Positions 1-5,630 of a stretch of DNA of 9,620 nucleotides are shown piece after piece. This DNA is from Promethearchaeota archaeon (GTDB lineage: Archaea > Asgardarchaeota > Lokiarchaeia > Sigyniarchaeales > SOKP01). The translations under genes and the position numbers were made by a program. Position 1 is the stretch's first letter; every line of letters begins with the position of its first letter. Where the stretch lies: contig JAUWZT010000141.1 of the NCBI GenBank assembly GCA_030615145.1, forward strand, positions 1 through 9,620, read 5' to 3'. The notes below the pieces were generated by a model, which saw only the letters and a list, made by a program, of their open reading frames with translations, made no database searches and had not been told where the DNA came from.

Positions 1-72
1 GCTTTAAATCGTATTTTTTAGGTAAAATCGCGTGAAAGCATCAAATCCGAAGAGAGTTACATAATAAATCTT

Positions 73-100
73 TTTTATAATTGAAATTTTCAATTTTTTT
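73..100 (+). promoter_or_regulatory. TATA-like box overlapping a 17-bp inverted repeat
   Basis: TTTTATAA at 73-80 resembles an archaeal TATA box. It runs directly into a palindrome with 8-bp perfect arms, AATTGAAA at 79-86 and TTTCAATT at 88-95, separated by one base and followed by a T7 run (94-100). A TATA box at this place would start transcription near 103, giving the gene at 176 a leader of about 70 bases. A palindrome between TATA box and transcription start is the usual place for an archaeal repressor operator. The alternative is a weak, all-AT terminator for a gene upstream of the window. The sequence alone does not decide between them. Confidence 0.3.
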
Positions 101-175
101 ATGGCCATACTTCAGGAAGAAAATTAAAATCGAAGTAAATAACCACGAATTTAAATTTGTAAAGAACAAAAGGAA

Positions 176-412
176 GTGAGAGAATTGGGAAGAAAAGAAG
201 ATGAAGAAAAAGGTTGGTTTTTAATTGAAGATATTAGTTCTGAAGAATTAGAAGATAAAGAAATTATTTTTAAAGCTAAAGATTTGATTAATGTCGCTAG
301 TAAGTTTGATAATTGGTGGGTGCAAATAAAAGGTAAAGATGTGTGCGTTTCTCATGAAGGATTTAGTTATGAACCATATTTTTTTGGTAAAATTAGGAAA
401 ATTAAAAATTAA
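176..412 (+). CDS. Hypothetical 78-aa protein, AT-rich orphan
   Basis: I do not recognise this family. The predicted protein is 78 residues, with a charged, Glu/Lys-rich N-terminal third (residues 2-33) and a more hydrophobic second half with Trp47-Trp48 and several aromatics, probably a small beta-rich fold. It has no signal peptide, membrane helix or metal motif. The start is GTG at 176; the frame is open only from about base 155 and holds no ATG upstream, so GTG is the only reasonable choice. A purine stretch, AAAGGAAG, touches the start and is too close to be a normal Shine-Dalgarno site. Codon use is strongly A/T-ending, like the nuclease gene downstream and unlike the genes from 1366 to 2797. 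It could be a small cargo protein; function unknown. Confidence 0.5.
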   Translation: MRELGRKEDEEKGWFLIEDISSEELEDKEIIFKAKDLINVASKFDNWWVQIKGKDVCVSHEGFSYEPYFFGKIRKIKN

Positions 413-426
413 AAAAGTTGTTAAAA

Positions 427-516
427 ATGATAAAAAAAATTAATCCGGGATTAAATTATCTTCTTGAGATCGATTTTTTGAGATATTTTAAAATCGCCTG
501 TAAATGTATTATATGA
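427..516 (+). CDS. Possible 29-aa small ORF
   Basis: An ATG at 427, 14 bases after the stop of the 78-aa gene, opens a 29-codon frame ending in TGA at 514-516. The peptide has a basic N-terminus, a hydrophobic middle and two Cys near the end. No ribosome binding site is evident. The frame covers both inverted repeats at 440-454 and 471-496, so the DNA may be conserved for structure and not for protein. Chance is a fair explanation for a frame this short in AT-rich DNA. Confidence 0.15.
   Translation: MIKKINPGLNYLLEIDFLRYFKIACKCII
440..454. repeat. 15-bp palindrome (7-bp arms)
   Basis: TTAATCC, a single G, then GGATTAA form a near-perfect palindrome. It stands out because it holds the only G/C-rich core in a very AT-rich stretch. 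It could be the binding site of a dimeric regulator between the gene ending at 412 and the nuclease gene at 651, but it lies about 200 bases upstream of the latter. Confidence 0.35.
471..496. repeat. Inverted repeat, 7-bp arms with 12-base loop
   Basis: CGATTTT at 471-477 pairs with AAAATCG at 490-496 around a 12-base spacer. It lies 17 bases after the palindrome at 440-454 and may form a weak hairpin in RNA or a spaced operator. No T-run follows it, so it is not a convincing terminator. Confidence 0.3.
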
Positions 517-564
517 CGATCAAAAAGGATTTGCAATATGAGGACTAAATAACACCGAGAATTA

Positions 565-580
565 TACCATAAAAATGGTA
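565..580. repeat. Small hairpin upstream of the nuclease gene
   Basis: TACCAT and ATGGTA are perfect 6-bp arms around an AAAA loop, 71 bases ahead of the ATG at 651. It may be an operator half-site pair or a leader hairpin; nothing else supports a role. Confidence 0.25.
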
Positions 581-650
581 ATTAAATGTAATAGAATGAA
601 AACAAATTTTATGGGAAAATATCTTATCTGATAATACTCAATGTTATCAT

Positions 651-1277
651 ATGTACGACTTAAAAATAAATTTCGGAGGTTTTTTAGATTATCTTAACGA
701 TAATCGAGAGAGAATTGCATACCTTCAATTGCCTGGAAAACTAGAAGAATTCCTAGTAAAAGAATTTTGTTATTTTATTTTTACTAAATCAAAAGGAAGG
801 TATGCTGCTGTAGTTAATATGGGAAAAAAGAATAAAAAAGAAAAAAGGATAGATATCTGTGTTATATCAGGACAAAATCTTGATCTTGAACAAATTGAAA
901 TAGAAGCAATGATGGAAGTGAAATATTTTAGAAATTGGCACAGATTTCTACCACTTAATGCAAAAGATAATATTAGAAAATTAATGAAAGATTTTAATAA
1001 GCAAATCTATTCCGTTGATAAAGACACACATGGATGGTTTAAAGTCAATTCCAAAGTTAATAGAGTTAATGCAATAGCATTTGCCTCATTCGTAAGCTAC
1101 AAACAAAACGACATTAAAAAAGAAGTCTATTACACAAGAATCCTTAATACCGCAAAAGAGGAGTTTGCCAACAATATTATCTCAAATTTTTCTTTCCAAA
1201 AGGTCTATGAAGATACAGAAATAGAATTGTTTAATAAGAAAATCTATATTACATTAAGAGCAGGATTATGGGAATAA
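651..1277 (+). CDS. PD-(D/E)XK-type nuclease-like protein, stand-alone
   Basis: The predicted 208-aa soluble protein fits the restriction-endonuclease-like (PD-(D/E)XK) fold. An N-terminal helix carries Glu32, Glu33 and Glu38; a strand holds R66-I-D68, and 20 residues later comes E89-V-K91. This order, an acidic helix, then (R/K)xD, then ExK, is the family's usual active site, and the basic loop at 58-66 (Lys/Asn-rich) precedes the catalytic Asp as in many members. The rest (92-208) is mixed alpha/beta with no further known motif. The assignment rests on motif spacing only. The start is ATG at 651. The gene stands alone: the only methyltransferase nearby (1366-1644, opposite strand) is a fragment, so this is not a visible restriction-modification pair. 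Possible roles are restriction, repair or mobile-element cargo. Codon use is strongly A/T-ending. Confidence 0.6.
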   Translation: MYDLKINFGGFLDYLNDNRERIAYLQLPGKLEEFLVKEFCYFIFTKSKGRYAAVVNMGKKNKKEKRIDICVISGQNLDLEQIEIEAMMEVKYFRNWHRFLPLNAKDNIRKLMKDFNKQIYSVDKDTHGWFKVNSKVNRVNAIAFASFVSYKQNDIKKEVYYTRILNTAKEEFANNIISNFSFQKVYEDTEIELFNKKIYITLRAGLWE

Positions 1278-1305
1278 GACTACTCCCGTAAGTTACTTGT
1301 TGTAT

Positions 1306-1327
1306 TTACACTTTTCTTTATTGTTTT
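1306..1327 (+). terminator. T-rich transcription end after the nuclease gene
   Basis: A pyrimidine-rich stretch with T4, T3 and T4 runs (1311-1327) lies about 35-50 bases after the stop at 1277. Archaeal RNA polymerase commonly releases at T-tracts without a strong hairpin. No G/C stem is present. Confidence 0.35.
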
Positions 1328-1341
1328 GAATCTCATTTATT

Positions 1342-1370
1342 AAAAAAAAAAAGTAATTTAGAAATTTACT
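1342..1370 (-). terminator. Minus-strand stem-loop plus T11 terminator
   Basis: On the minus strand AGTAA and TTACT arms (1366-1370 and 1352-1356) enclose a short AT loop and run directly into eleven consecutive T residues (1342-1352 on the plus strand is A11). The TAA stop of the methyltransferase fragment lies inside the stem region. This would end minus-strand transcripts coming through the TPR gene and the methyltransferase fragment. Confidence 0.5.
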
Positions 1371-1644
1371 GACTATTCATTCTTTTATTTAGATCGAAGA
1401 TTTCGGGCGAAAGGTCTACAAGCGTGACTTCTCTACACAACTGAGCCATTAAGATAGCGTTTATTCCTACGCCCCCGGCGGCGTCCAAAGCGATATCGTC
1501 TGAGTTTATGTATTTTCCAATAAAAAACCGGGGAATTAATACCCGAAACGAGTTAGATCTTTCGGATTCTTCTTCGAGGTTAACAATCTGATTGTACCGT
1601 TCTTTTACAACAAATGGATTGTATGCCATTTCGATTCTTATCAC
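1366..1644 (-). pseudogene. 3'-truncated SAM-dependent methyltransferase fragment
   Basis: This is the N-terminal third of a class I SAM-dependent methyltransferase. Visible are motif I, D54-A-A-G-G-V-G60, which binds SAM, and the next strand with the ribose-binding acid, V-T-L-V-D77. The frame stops about 15 residues later, at residue 92, whereas family members need some 200 or more residues for the rest of the Rossmann fold and the substrate pocket. It cannot be an active enzyme as it stands, hence the pseudogene call. The GTG at 1644 gives 92 aa; the ATG at residue 6 (position 1629) is a likelier start, giving 87 aa. The start lies 4 bases after the stop of the TPR gene, so the two were probably one operon. 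The composition switches to very AT-rich DNA just beyond the break, near 1370. The original substrate cannot be told. Confidence 0.7.
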
Positions 1645-1648
1645 TTTT

Positions 1649-2368
1649 TTATTTAGTTATATTCGTTTCTGGATTATCCAATAACCAGTGTAAATACTCG
1701 GAAATGTTGTCGCCAACAGAAGAGCTCTCTATTCTTTTTGGCAGCAATAACGATCGAAAGTATCTTAGTATTTTCGTACCTTTCCATTCTAAAGAATTTC
1801 TCAATCGAACTGCTCTACAATAGAACCGATCATCCTCAGCTTCTTGATCGTCTAACGCTGTGGCGTAAAACTTATCTAAGTTGGCGATACTCGATTTAAA
1901 AAGAGCAAGTGCTTGTTTAAACTCCTTTCTCACAAAATATATACACCCAATAAAATAACCACAGTATCCAATGATAAAATCGCTTCCATACGACTCGAAT
2001 ATTCTCGCGGCTCTTAGGAACTTAGGCAAGGCTTTGTCAAGGTCGTTTTGCTGGTAATAAAGGAGCCCAAGCTCGTAAAAGGCTTCTGCGAAAGCATATA
2101 AGGATCCACCTTGAGTAAAATTTTTAAGTAATTTTTCGTAAGTGGAGATAGCGTCAGAGAATTTACCGGATTTTGCTTGATACTCGGCTAAAGTCCAAAA
2201 GGTCATCGCTATCGGTTCGTCGAACGCGTCTTTTCCCCAACGGTAGTAAGTCTCGTACAGCTTAATAACTTTTTTTATATATCTGATTGCTAATTCGGGC
2301 TCTTTTAACCTCCAATACGCGCTTCCGATCGAATCGAGTAGAGAACATCGCTCCCAAAATTCGCGCAC
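1649..2368 (-). CDS. TPR-repeat protein, 5' end lost
   Basis: A tetratricopeptide-repeat scaffold protein. Helical pairs with the A-Y-x-x-A pattern are seen at about residues 8-40, 52-83, 91-125 and 131-162, followed by a charged helical tail (170-239). Such proteins mediate protein-protein contacts; no enzymatic domain or membrane segment is present. The first start codon is GTG at 2368, but the frame stays open to a TAG at 2477-2479, and the codons from about 2370 to 2425 still read as the second helix of a further TPR (E-S-I-Q-A-Y-K-Q-A-L). That repeat's first helix does not fit the consensus. The coding sequence therefore seems cut near 2425-2440, where it meets an unrelated gene fragment. 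An N-terminal domain is probably missing. It may still be translated from GTG, but is more likely a remnant. It lies 4 bases ahead of the methyltransferase fragment. Confidence 0.7.
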   Translation of the reverse strand: MREFWERCSLLDSIGSAYWRLKEPELAIRYIKKVIKLYETYYRWGKDAFDEPIAMTFWTLAEYQAKSGKFSDAISTYEKLLKNFTQGGSLYAFAEAFYELGLLYYQQNDLDKALPKFLRAARIFESYGSDFIIGYCGYFIGCIYFVRKEFKQALALFKSSIANLDKFYATALDDQEAEDDRFYCRAVRLRNSLEWKGTKILRYFRSLLLPKRIESSSVGDNISEYLHWLLDNPETNITK

Positions 2369-2461
2369 GGGTTTACAAAGCGAAAGCGCTTGTTTGTAAG
2401 CTTGTATCGATTCCGGTAACCGATCTAAAATCCTGGTATCATATATCGCGATGGTGACAGT

Positions 2462-2797
2462 GTGGATATTATTGACCTATTGACTTCTCATGGCTTAGAC
2501 CGCTCAACTTTTAAGTTTGATTATTCGCCAATCTATTTCGGAAGCTATTTCTTTGAATTCTACCTTAACGATCCTTATCTCCCCGATCCCCAGTTAATCT
2601 GTAACGCCACATTTGACTACGAAGATCCCAACTCCAACTCAAACCCCGATCCTGATCCTAACGGACTATATCAAGGAGATGTAGTGGTTACCCTTCCCTT
2701 AGCGATAGGGATGATAGTAACCGTTTCGATATTCTTATTTGGCTCGTCTAAAGTTACTCGGTTCAAAATATTCAAAAATAAACGAGCGTTAAAATAA
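2462..2797 (+). pseudogene. C-terminal tail of a surface-anchored membrane protein
   Basis: The 111-aa product has the architecture of the end of a type I surface protein. It has a beta-rich extracellular part (1-54), an Asp/Asn/Pro/Ser stalk (55-68), one membrane helix (about 74-94) and a basic cytoplasmic end (Lys97, Arg100, Lys102, and KNKR near the C-terminus). No signal peptide is present, so as written it could not be exported in this orientation. The GTG at 2462 is only the first possible start. The frame is open from 2429, and the codons ahead of the GTG also read as plausible protein, so the gene was cut upstream. It lies back to back with the TPR fragment, the two open frames overlapping at 2429-2476. 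The ectodomain family cannot be named from this piece. Confidence 0.6.
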
Positions 2798-2798
2798 T

Positions 2799-2842
2799 AA
2801 CTAATTTTTTTCTCTCTTTTTCCTTCTTTTTAAGAATTAGTT
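2799..2842 (+). terminator. Inverted repeat enclosing a T-rich tract
   Basis: AACTAATT (2799-2806) and AATTAGTT (2835-2842) are perfect 8-bp arms, starting two bases after the stop of the surface-protein tail. The intervening 28 bases are almost all T and C (T7, then T5, T5 runs). The T-tract fits an archaeal transcription end for the plus strand; the arms may add a stem. Confidence 0.45.
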
Positions 2843-2905
2843 TCCATGTTATACTACTAAGTATGATATTATGAATGTCGACAGGAATTGATTGTAGAGA
2901 CTTTT

Positions 2906-2962
2906 TTATAAATTGTTTTTACAATGACGGCTACAGCAAAAATTCCAATTTTCGTTATTCAT
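2906..2962 (-). CDS. Possible 18-aa peptide overlapping the zinc protein's stop
   Basis: An ATG at 2962-2960 overlaps the TGA stop of the zinc-ribbon gene in the ATGA arrangement typical of translational coupling. It opens an 18-codon frame ending in TAA at 2906-2908. The peptide carries C-C-S-R-H-C near its end, which could bind metal. The overlap and residue content are suggestive, but a frame this short can occur by chance. Confidence 0.15.
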   Translation of the reverse strand: MNNENWNFCCSRHCKNNL

Positions 2963-3180
2963 TTTTTATTTCCTCCTCTTTTGAAATCTATTTTTTTATC
3001 ATTTACTATTAATGGATATCTACAATTAGGGCACATTTTAATTATAGAAGTTTTCCATCTTCGTATTCCCCAGTCCCATCCTGAAGGCGCATCTCTATTT
3101 TCTTCTGTTTTTATAATCAAATCCTCCTCATTAAATGTTTCACCACAGAATTGACATTTTATTTCTTTCTTTTCAGACAT
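2959..3180 (-). CDS. Small zinc-ribbon protein (73 aa)
   Basis: A small basic protein built around one zinc ribbon: C9-x-x-C12 and C50-x-x-C53 form two knuckles. The second knuckle, C-P-N-C-R-Y-P-L, is typical of rubredoxin-like ribbons. Between them is an acidic helix (17-27) and a Trp-rich loop (W35-D-W37, W42). The tail (58-73) is Lys/Arg-rich, which would suit nucleic acid contact, though that is inference. The start is ATG at 3180. An AT-rich element on the minus strand at about 3212-3226 could be the TATA box. The gene stands alone on the minus strand between plus-strand genes and is strongly AT-rich in codon use, like the nuclease and the 548-aa protein. No specific function can be named. 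Confidence 0.65.
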   Translation of the reverse strand: MSEKKEIKCQFCGETFNEEDLIIKTEENRDAPSGWDWGIRRWKTSIIKMCPNCRYPLIVNDKKIDFKRGGNKK

Positions 3181-3286
3181 TATTTTTTTTACATTTCACA
3201 AGTTGAGACAAGTTTAATTTTAATATTTCTTCTAAGATTTGCTAAAGACAATTTAATAAAGATTATAATGTTATTTTAATTAACAG

Positions 3287-3305
3287 AATTCTAAAATCTA
3301 GAATT
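3287..3305. repeat. Perfect 7-bp hairpin upstream of the zinc phospholipase-like gene
   Basis: AATTCTA and TAGAATT enclose a 5-base loop (AAATC). The repeat lies 39 bases ahead of the TTG start at 3344 and 20 bases ahead of a TATA-like box (TTTATAAA, 3325-3332), in the gap shared with the divergent zinc-ribbon gene. The position suits a regulator site acting on either promoter. Confidence 0.35.
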
Positions 3306-3324
3306 TAATTCAAGGCAACAATAA

Positions 3325-3332
3325 TTTATAAA
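3325..3332 (+). promoter_or_regulatory. TATA-like box
   Basis: TTTATAAA is the best archaeal TATA match in the 3181-3343 gap. With the usual 25-27 base spacing it would start transcription near 3355, which is after the TTG codon at 3344. Either the box is not the one used, or translation starts later than 3344. The second option would remove the first conserved His of the protein and so seems less likely. Confidence 0.25.
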
Positions 3333-3343
3333 AAAGATGTAAA

Positions 3344-4069
3344 TTGAGAGAGATTACGCATAAAGGTTTAGCTCGATTAGTAGGATTATACGGATCTCAT
3401 ACGATAGGTTCCGATAACTTGCAAATACTCGAGTCTTCATCAGTAGAACCAGACGAAATAAACAGAGAGGGGCTACGTAAGGATATGTTAGAAGTGATAA
3501 TGACCTCAATCGGATGGCTTGTTGGTCATACTGATAGAGCGAAGGAAATGTCGATCCAAAATATTAATAAAGCCTCTGAAGCTTATAATTCTGGTGATCA
3601 GTCTTGGCCTCGTTGGCTCGGATGGGTTTTTCATTTTATTACTGATTGGGCAACGCCATACCATTCTTTAAAAACAATGTTTGATTATATTTTAGATTCA
3701 AAAAATGATAAGTTTAATGAGGAGTCTGAAAGTGGTGGGAAGTCGTCTTGGACTATATTATTAGAGAAAATTCTTAACATTCCCAAGTTCAAAGCAGAGC
3801 ATGACAAGTTTGAAGATATATGCGAAGAACGGTGGCAGCAAAACGATTCTATTATTAAAGACAATTTTATCAAATTTAAGGAAAATAGCATATCTTCTGC
3901 AGATTTAGAAATATTTAGCGAAAAAATGGATGGATTACGGGCTAAATACGAGAATAAATTTCTTGATTGGATTATAGATTGCTCGGATCAGGAATTTTCA
4001 CTGTATATGGTGGATATAGCAGGTGTAATGGATGTTGCCTGTCAGATAGTTTTTAAGCTTGTTAGATAA
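3344..4069 (+). CDS. Zinc-dependent phospholipase C / S1-P1 nuclease-like protein
   Basis: The 241-aa, mostly helical protein carries the tri-zinc centre of the phospholipase C/P1 nuclease fold. The hallmark H97-x3-D101-x3-P105-x-H107 matches the H-x3-D-x3-P-x-H motif of Bacillus PLC and S1/P1 nucleases. Downstream, H153-x3-E157 matches the second H-x3-E pair; upstream, H6 (or H19), D37 and H62 sit where the remaining ligands are expected. Known members cleave phosphate esters in phospholipids or single-stranded nucleic acids; the substrate here is unknown. There is no signal peptide and no mature N-terminal Trp ligand, so it would act in the cytoplasm, unlike the secreted bacterial enzymes. 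The start is TTG at 3344, the only candidate: the frame opens at 3332 and the nearest ATG (3337) is out of frame and followed by a stop. Monocistronic. Confidence 0.65.
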   Translation: MREITHKGLARLVGLYGSHTIGSDNLQILESSSVEPDEINREGLRKDMLEVIMTSIGWLVGHTDRAKEMSIQNINKASEAYNSGDQSWPRWLGWVFHFITDWATPYHSLKTMFDYILDSKNDKFNEESESGGKSSWTILLEKILNIPKFKAEHDKFEDICEERWQQNDSIIKDNFIKFKENSISSADLEIFSEKMDGLRAKYENKFLDWIIDCSDQEFSLYMVDIAGVMDVACQIVFKLVR

Positions 4070-4160
4070 TAAACAAAAAGAAATATTAGTTAACGATATA
4101 TTTAAGATATTTAAACGATATTTTAGTAATGCCTTGAATTTTCAATTCTAATTCGCTGAA

Positions 4161-4168
4161 TTTTATAT
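4161..4168 (+). promoter_or_regulatory. TATA-like box for the winged-helix gene
   Basis: TTTTATAT at 4161-4168 would place the transcription start near 4190, giving a leader of about 25 bases before the ATG at 4216. It is the best-spaced candidate in the 146-base gap; the AT-rich surroundings limit confidence. Confidence 0.3.
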
Positions 4169-4215
4169 CCTCCCACAATTTTTCCTTTTTATTCTCACGT
4201 CAAATATAACCTATA

Positions 4216-4791
4216 ATGGCTCAAAATGATAAAATTAATCAATTACATAAGATCATATCAGCATTGGAACAATTTAAAAAGCGAAAAAACAGTCTCTTTA
4301 GTCTCGATAAGCTAGCTAATTACCTTAACTTATCCATACGAGATATGGAAGAGGTGTTAGAGCTCGTATTTCGCTTCCAAGCGTTATTTAGCTCGATGTA
4401 TGAGGGTTATATTCTCGTAAAGAAGTGGAAAAAAGAAAAAATATATCTTATGTTAAAACCAAGAACCGAAGTTAAAAACATTGGTGTGGTGGAGCCAAAA
4501 GAAATCGAAATCAACACAGATGAAGCTGAGCTATTAAACGATATGGTTTATTATTTTCAACACGTAAAAATTGGTAAGGGGTTTAATATTAAGTTAAACG
4601 GAGCCGAGTTTTCTCAAAAAGTAAAACAGTTTAATCGATCACATCCTTACTTTTTCGAGCACAGAGGAAATGGTTTGATCTACCCTTCAAAATTAGCAGT
4701 TGAGGCGGGTAAGCTTATACAATCCTATAAGCGAAGTAAAAAAACCATATCGAAATTAGAAATAGAGGACTTCTTAATACAAATAGTTTAA
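4216..4791 (+). CDS. Winged-helix domain protein (191 aa)
   Basis: A soluble protein, probably DNA-binding. Residues 7-80 fit a winged helix: a first helix (8-20), a helix-turn-helix with the pattern F-S-L-D-K-L-A-N-Y-L-N-L-S (28-40), a recognition helix (41-57) and a beta-hairpin wing ending around K-I-Y-L-M-L (74-80). Residues 100-170 could be a second winged-helix-like domain, with helices followed by a hairpin around the H-R-G-N-G-L-I-Y stretch. The tail is Lys-rich. The fold call is from residue pattern; the partner or target is unknown, and both transcription regulator and structural adaptor are possible. The start is ATG at 4216. Its 3' end overlaps the convergent SWIM-domain gene by 18 bp (4774-4791). 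Codon use is of the less AT-extreme class. Confidence 0.55.
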   Translation: MAQNDKINQLHKIISALEQFKKRKNSLFSLDKLANYLNLSIRDMEEVLELVFRFQALFSSMYEGYILVKKWKKEKIYLMLKPRTEVKNIGVVEPKEIEINTDEAELLNDMVYYFQHVKIGKGFNIKLNGAEFSQKVKQFNRSHPYFFEHRGNGLIYPSKLAVEAGKLIQSYKRSKKTISKLEIEDFLIQIV

Positions 4792-5565
4792 GAGGGACTC
4801 TGAAAGGTGGACGGCAATAATCCCGATAAACGTTATAATCCTCTCTAAATTGTCCTTTGTGGTGTAAAGATCGCCCGCTATTATCTTGTTTCGCTCCAGA
4901 ATGTCGTCAATTGGTTCCTCGTCGCACCACTCCAAAATAGGTTGAAGCAATTTGTAGTCTCTAACCTTTACTTCCGCTTTTAAAACTTCATAGGCTTCTT
5001 TTACAACGTCTTGGTAGGTTTCTATCGCAGCGTTCTCGAGCTTGTATCGTATTAAAACTCCAGAAACGGGGTAAAGATATAACCTAATAATGAGCTTTCC
5101 GAATTGCGAGCATTTTATGGTGTCGTTGTCTCGTTTAAGTATTAAGCCTTTTTCGAACAGGTAATTAAGCACATATTGGTTTTTTACCGATTTAGGCACC
5201 ATATCTTGGACGTATTTCTGGAAGTTTTGGTCTGGTATGCCGATTAAGTGGAGTAGAAGTGCTGTAATGTGGTCGCAAAATTCGAACGAGAATTGATCGC
5301 CTGAATAACTATTGGATATGCCGTTTTCAAACCCGCATGAACATCGTATCCCCACATCAATGTCAAATTTAGCAAAAAACACTCCGAAATCGGTCTTAAT
5401 GTAACCTGAGACATTTGATTTTGTTAATTTGGTGATTTTAATTTGATGGTGATTGTTCGTTAAACTTTTAACTTTTTTAGGATCGGAGTGCAGTTTTAAG
5501 ATGTTCACAGGAGTAATTTCTTTTATCATTAAGAGCTGATCGATGGGAATCTCTTGATGTGCCAT
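4774..5565 (-). CDS. SWIM zinc-finger plus Ski2-like helicase C-terminal region, motor missing
   Basis: The 263-aa product has a SWIM zinc finger, C75-x-C77 ... C97-x-H99, a domain tied to DNA or protein binding. A winged-helix-like segment follows (about 130-176: L-N-Y-L-F-E-K-G-L-I-L, then F-G-K-L-I-I-R-L-Y-L-Y-P). The C-terminus (205-245) has the W213-C-D-E-E and G231-D-L-Y ... N239 pattern of the C-terminal helical part of archaeal Ski2-family helicases. No Walker A, DEAD-box or other RecA motif is present. The ATG at 5565 is the first start, but six sense codons precede it (Y-G-I-K-Q-K) back to a TAG at 5584-5586. They fit the Y-G-(V/I) helix that precedes the next domain in Ski2-like enzymes. 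It is probably the surviving 3' end of a helicase gene cut near 5585; a real stand-alone protein is possible. Its 3' end overlaps the winged-helix gene. Confidence 0.6.
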   Translation of the reverse strand: MAHQEIPIDQLLMIKEITPVNILKLHSDPKKVKSLTNNHHQIKITKLTKSNVSGYIKTDFGVFFAKFDIDVGIRCSCGFENGISNSYSGDQFSFEFCDHITALLLHLIGIPDQNFQKYVQDMVPKSVKNQYVLNYLFEKGLILKRDNDTIKCSQFGKLIIRLYLYPVSGVLIRYKLENAAIETYQDVVKEAYEVLKAEVKVRDYKLLQPILEWCDEEPIDDILERNKIIAGDLYTTKDNLERIITFIGIIAVHLSESLLNYLY

Positions 5566-5593
5566 TTTTTGTTTGATGCCGTACTAAAAAAAA

Positions 5594-5603
5594 TTCCTAG
5601 GAA
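5594..5603. repeat. Perfect 10-bp palindrome in the 5566-5637 gap
   Basis: TTCCTAGGAA is a perfect palindrome between the divergent SWIM-domain gene and the 548-aa gene, just past the in-frame TAG (5584-5586) where the helicase homology ends. It may be an operator for the plus-strand gene, whose start is 35 bases on, or mark the junction itself. Confidence 0.3.
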
Positions 5604-5630
5604 AAGTTATCAGTAAAAAATCAGAAGATT

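Noticed and set aside
1..175. End of a gene entering from the left
   Set aside because: All six frames hit stops quickly and the few open codons show no domain pattern.
1614..1823. 69-codon plus-strand frame
   Set aside because: It lies opposite the TPR gene and methyltransferase fragment, whose minus-strand frames show clear domain motifs.
2924..3154. 76-codon plus-strand frame
   Set aside because: Antisense of the zinc-ribbon gene, whose paired CxxC knuckles mark the real strand.
3685..3891. 68-codon minus-strand frame
   Set aside because: Lies inside the zinc phospholipase-like gene, whose metal motifs are on the plus strand.
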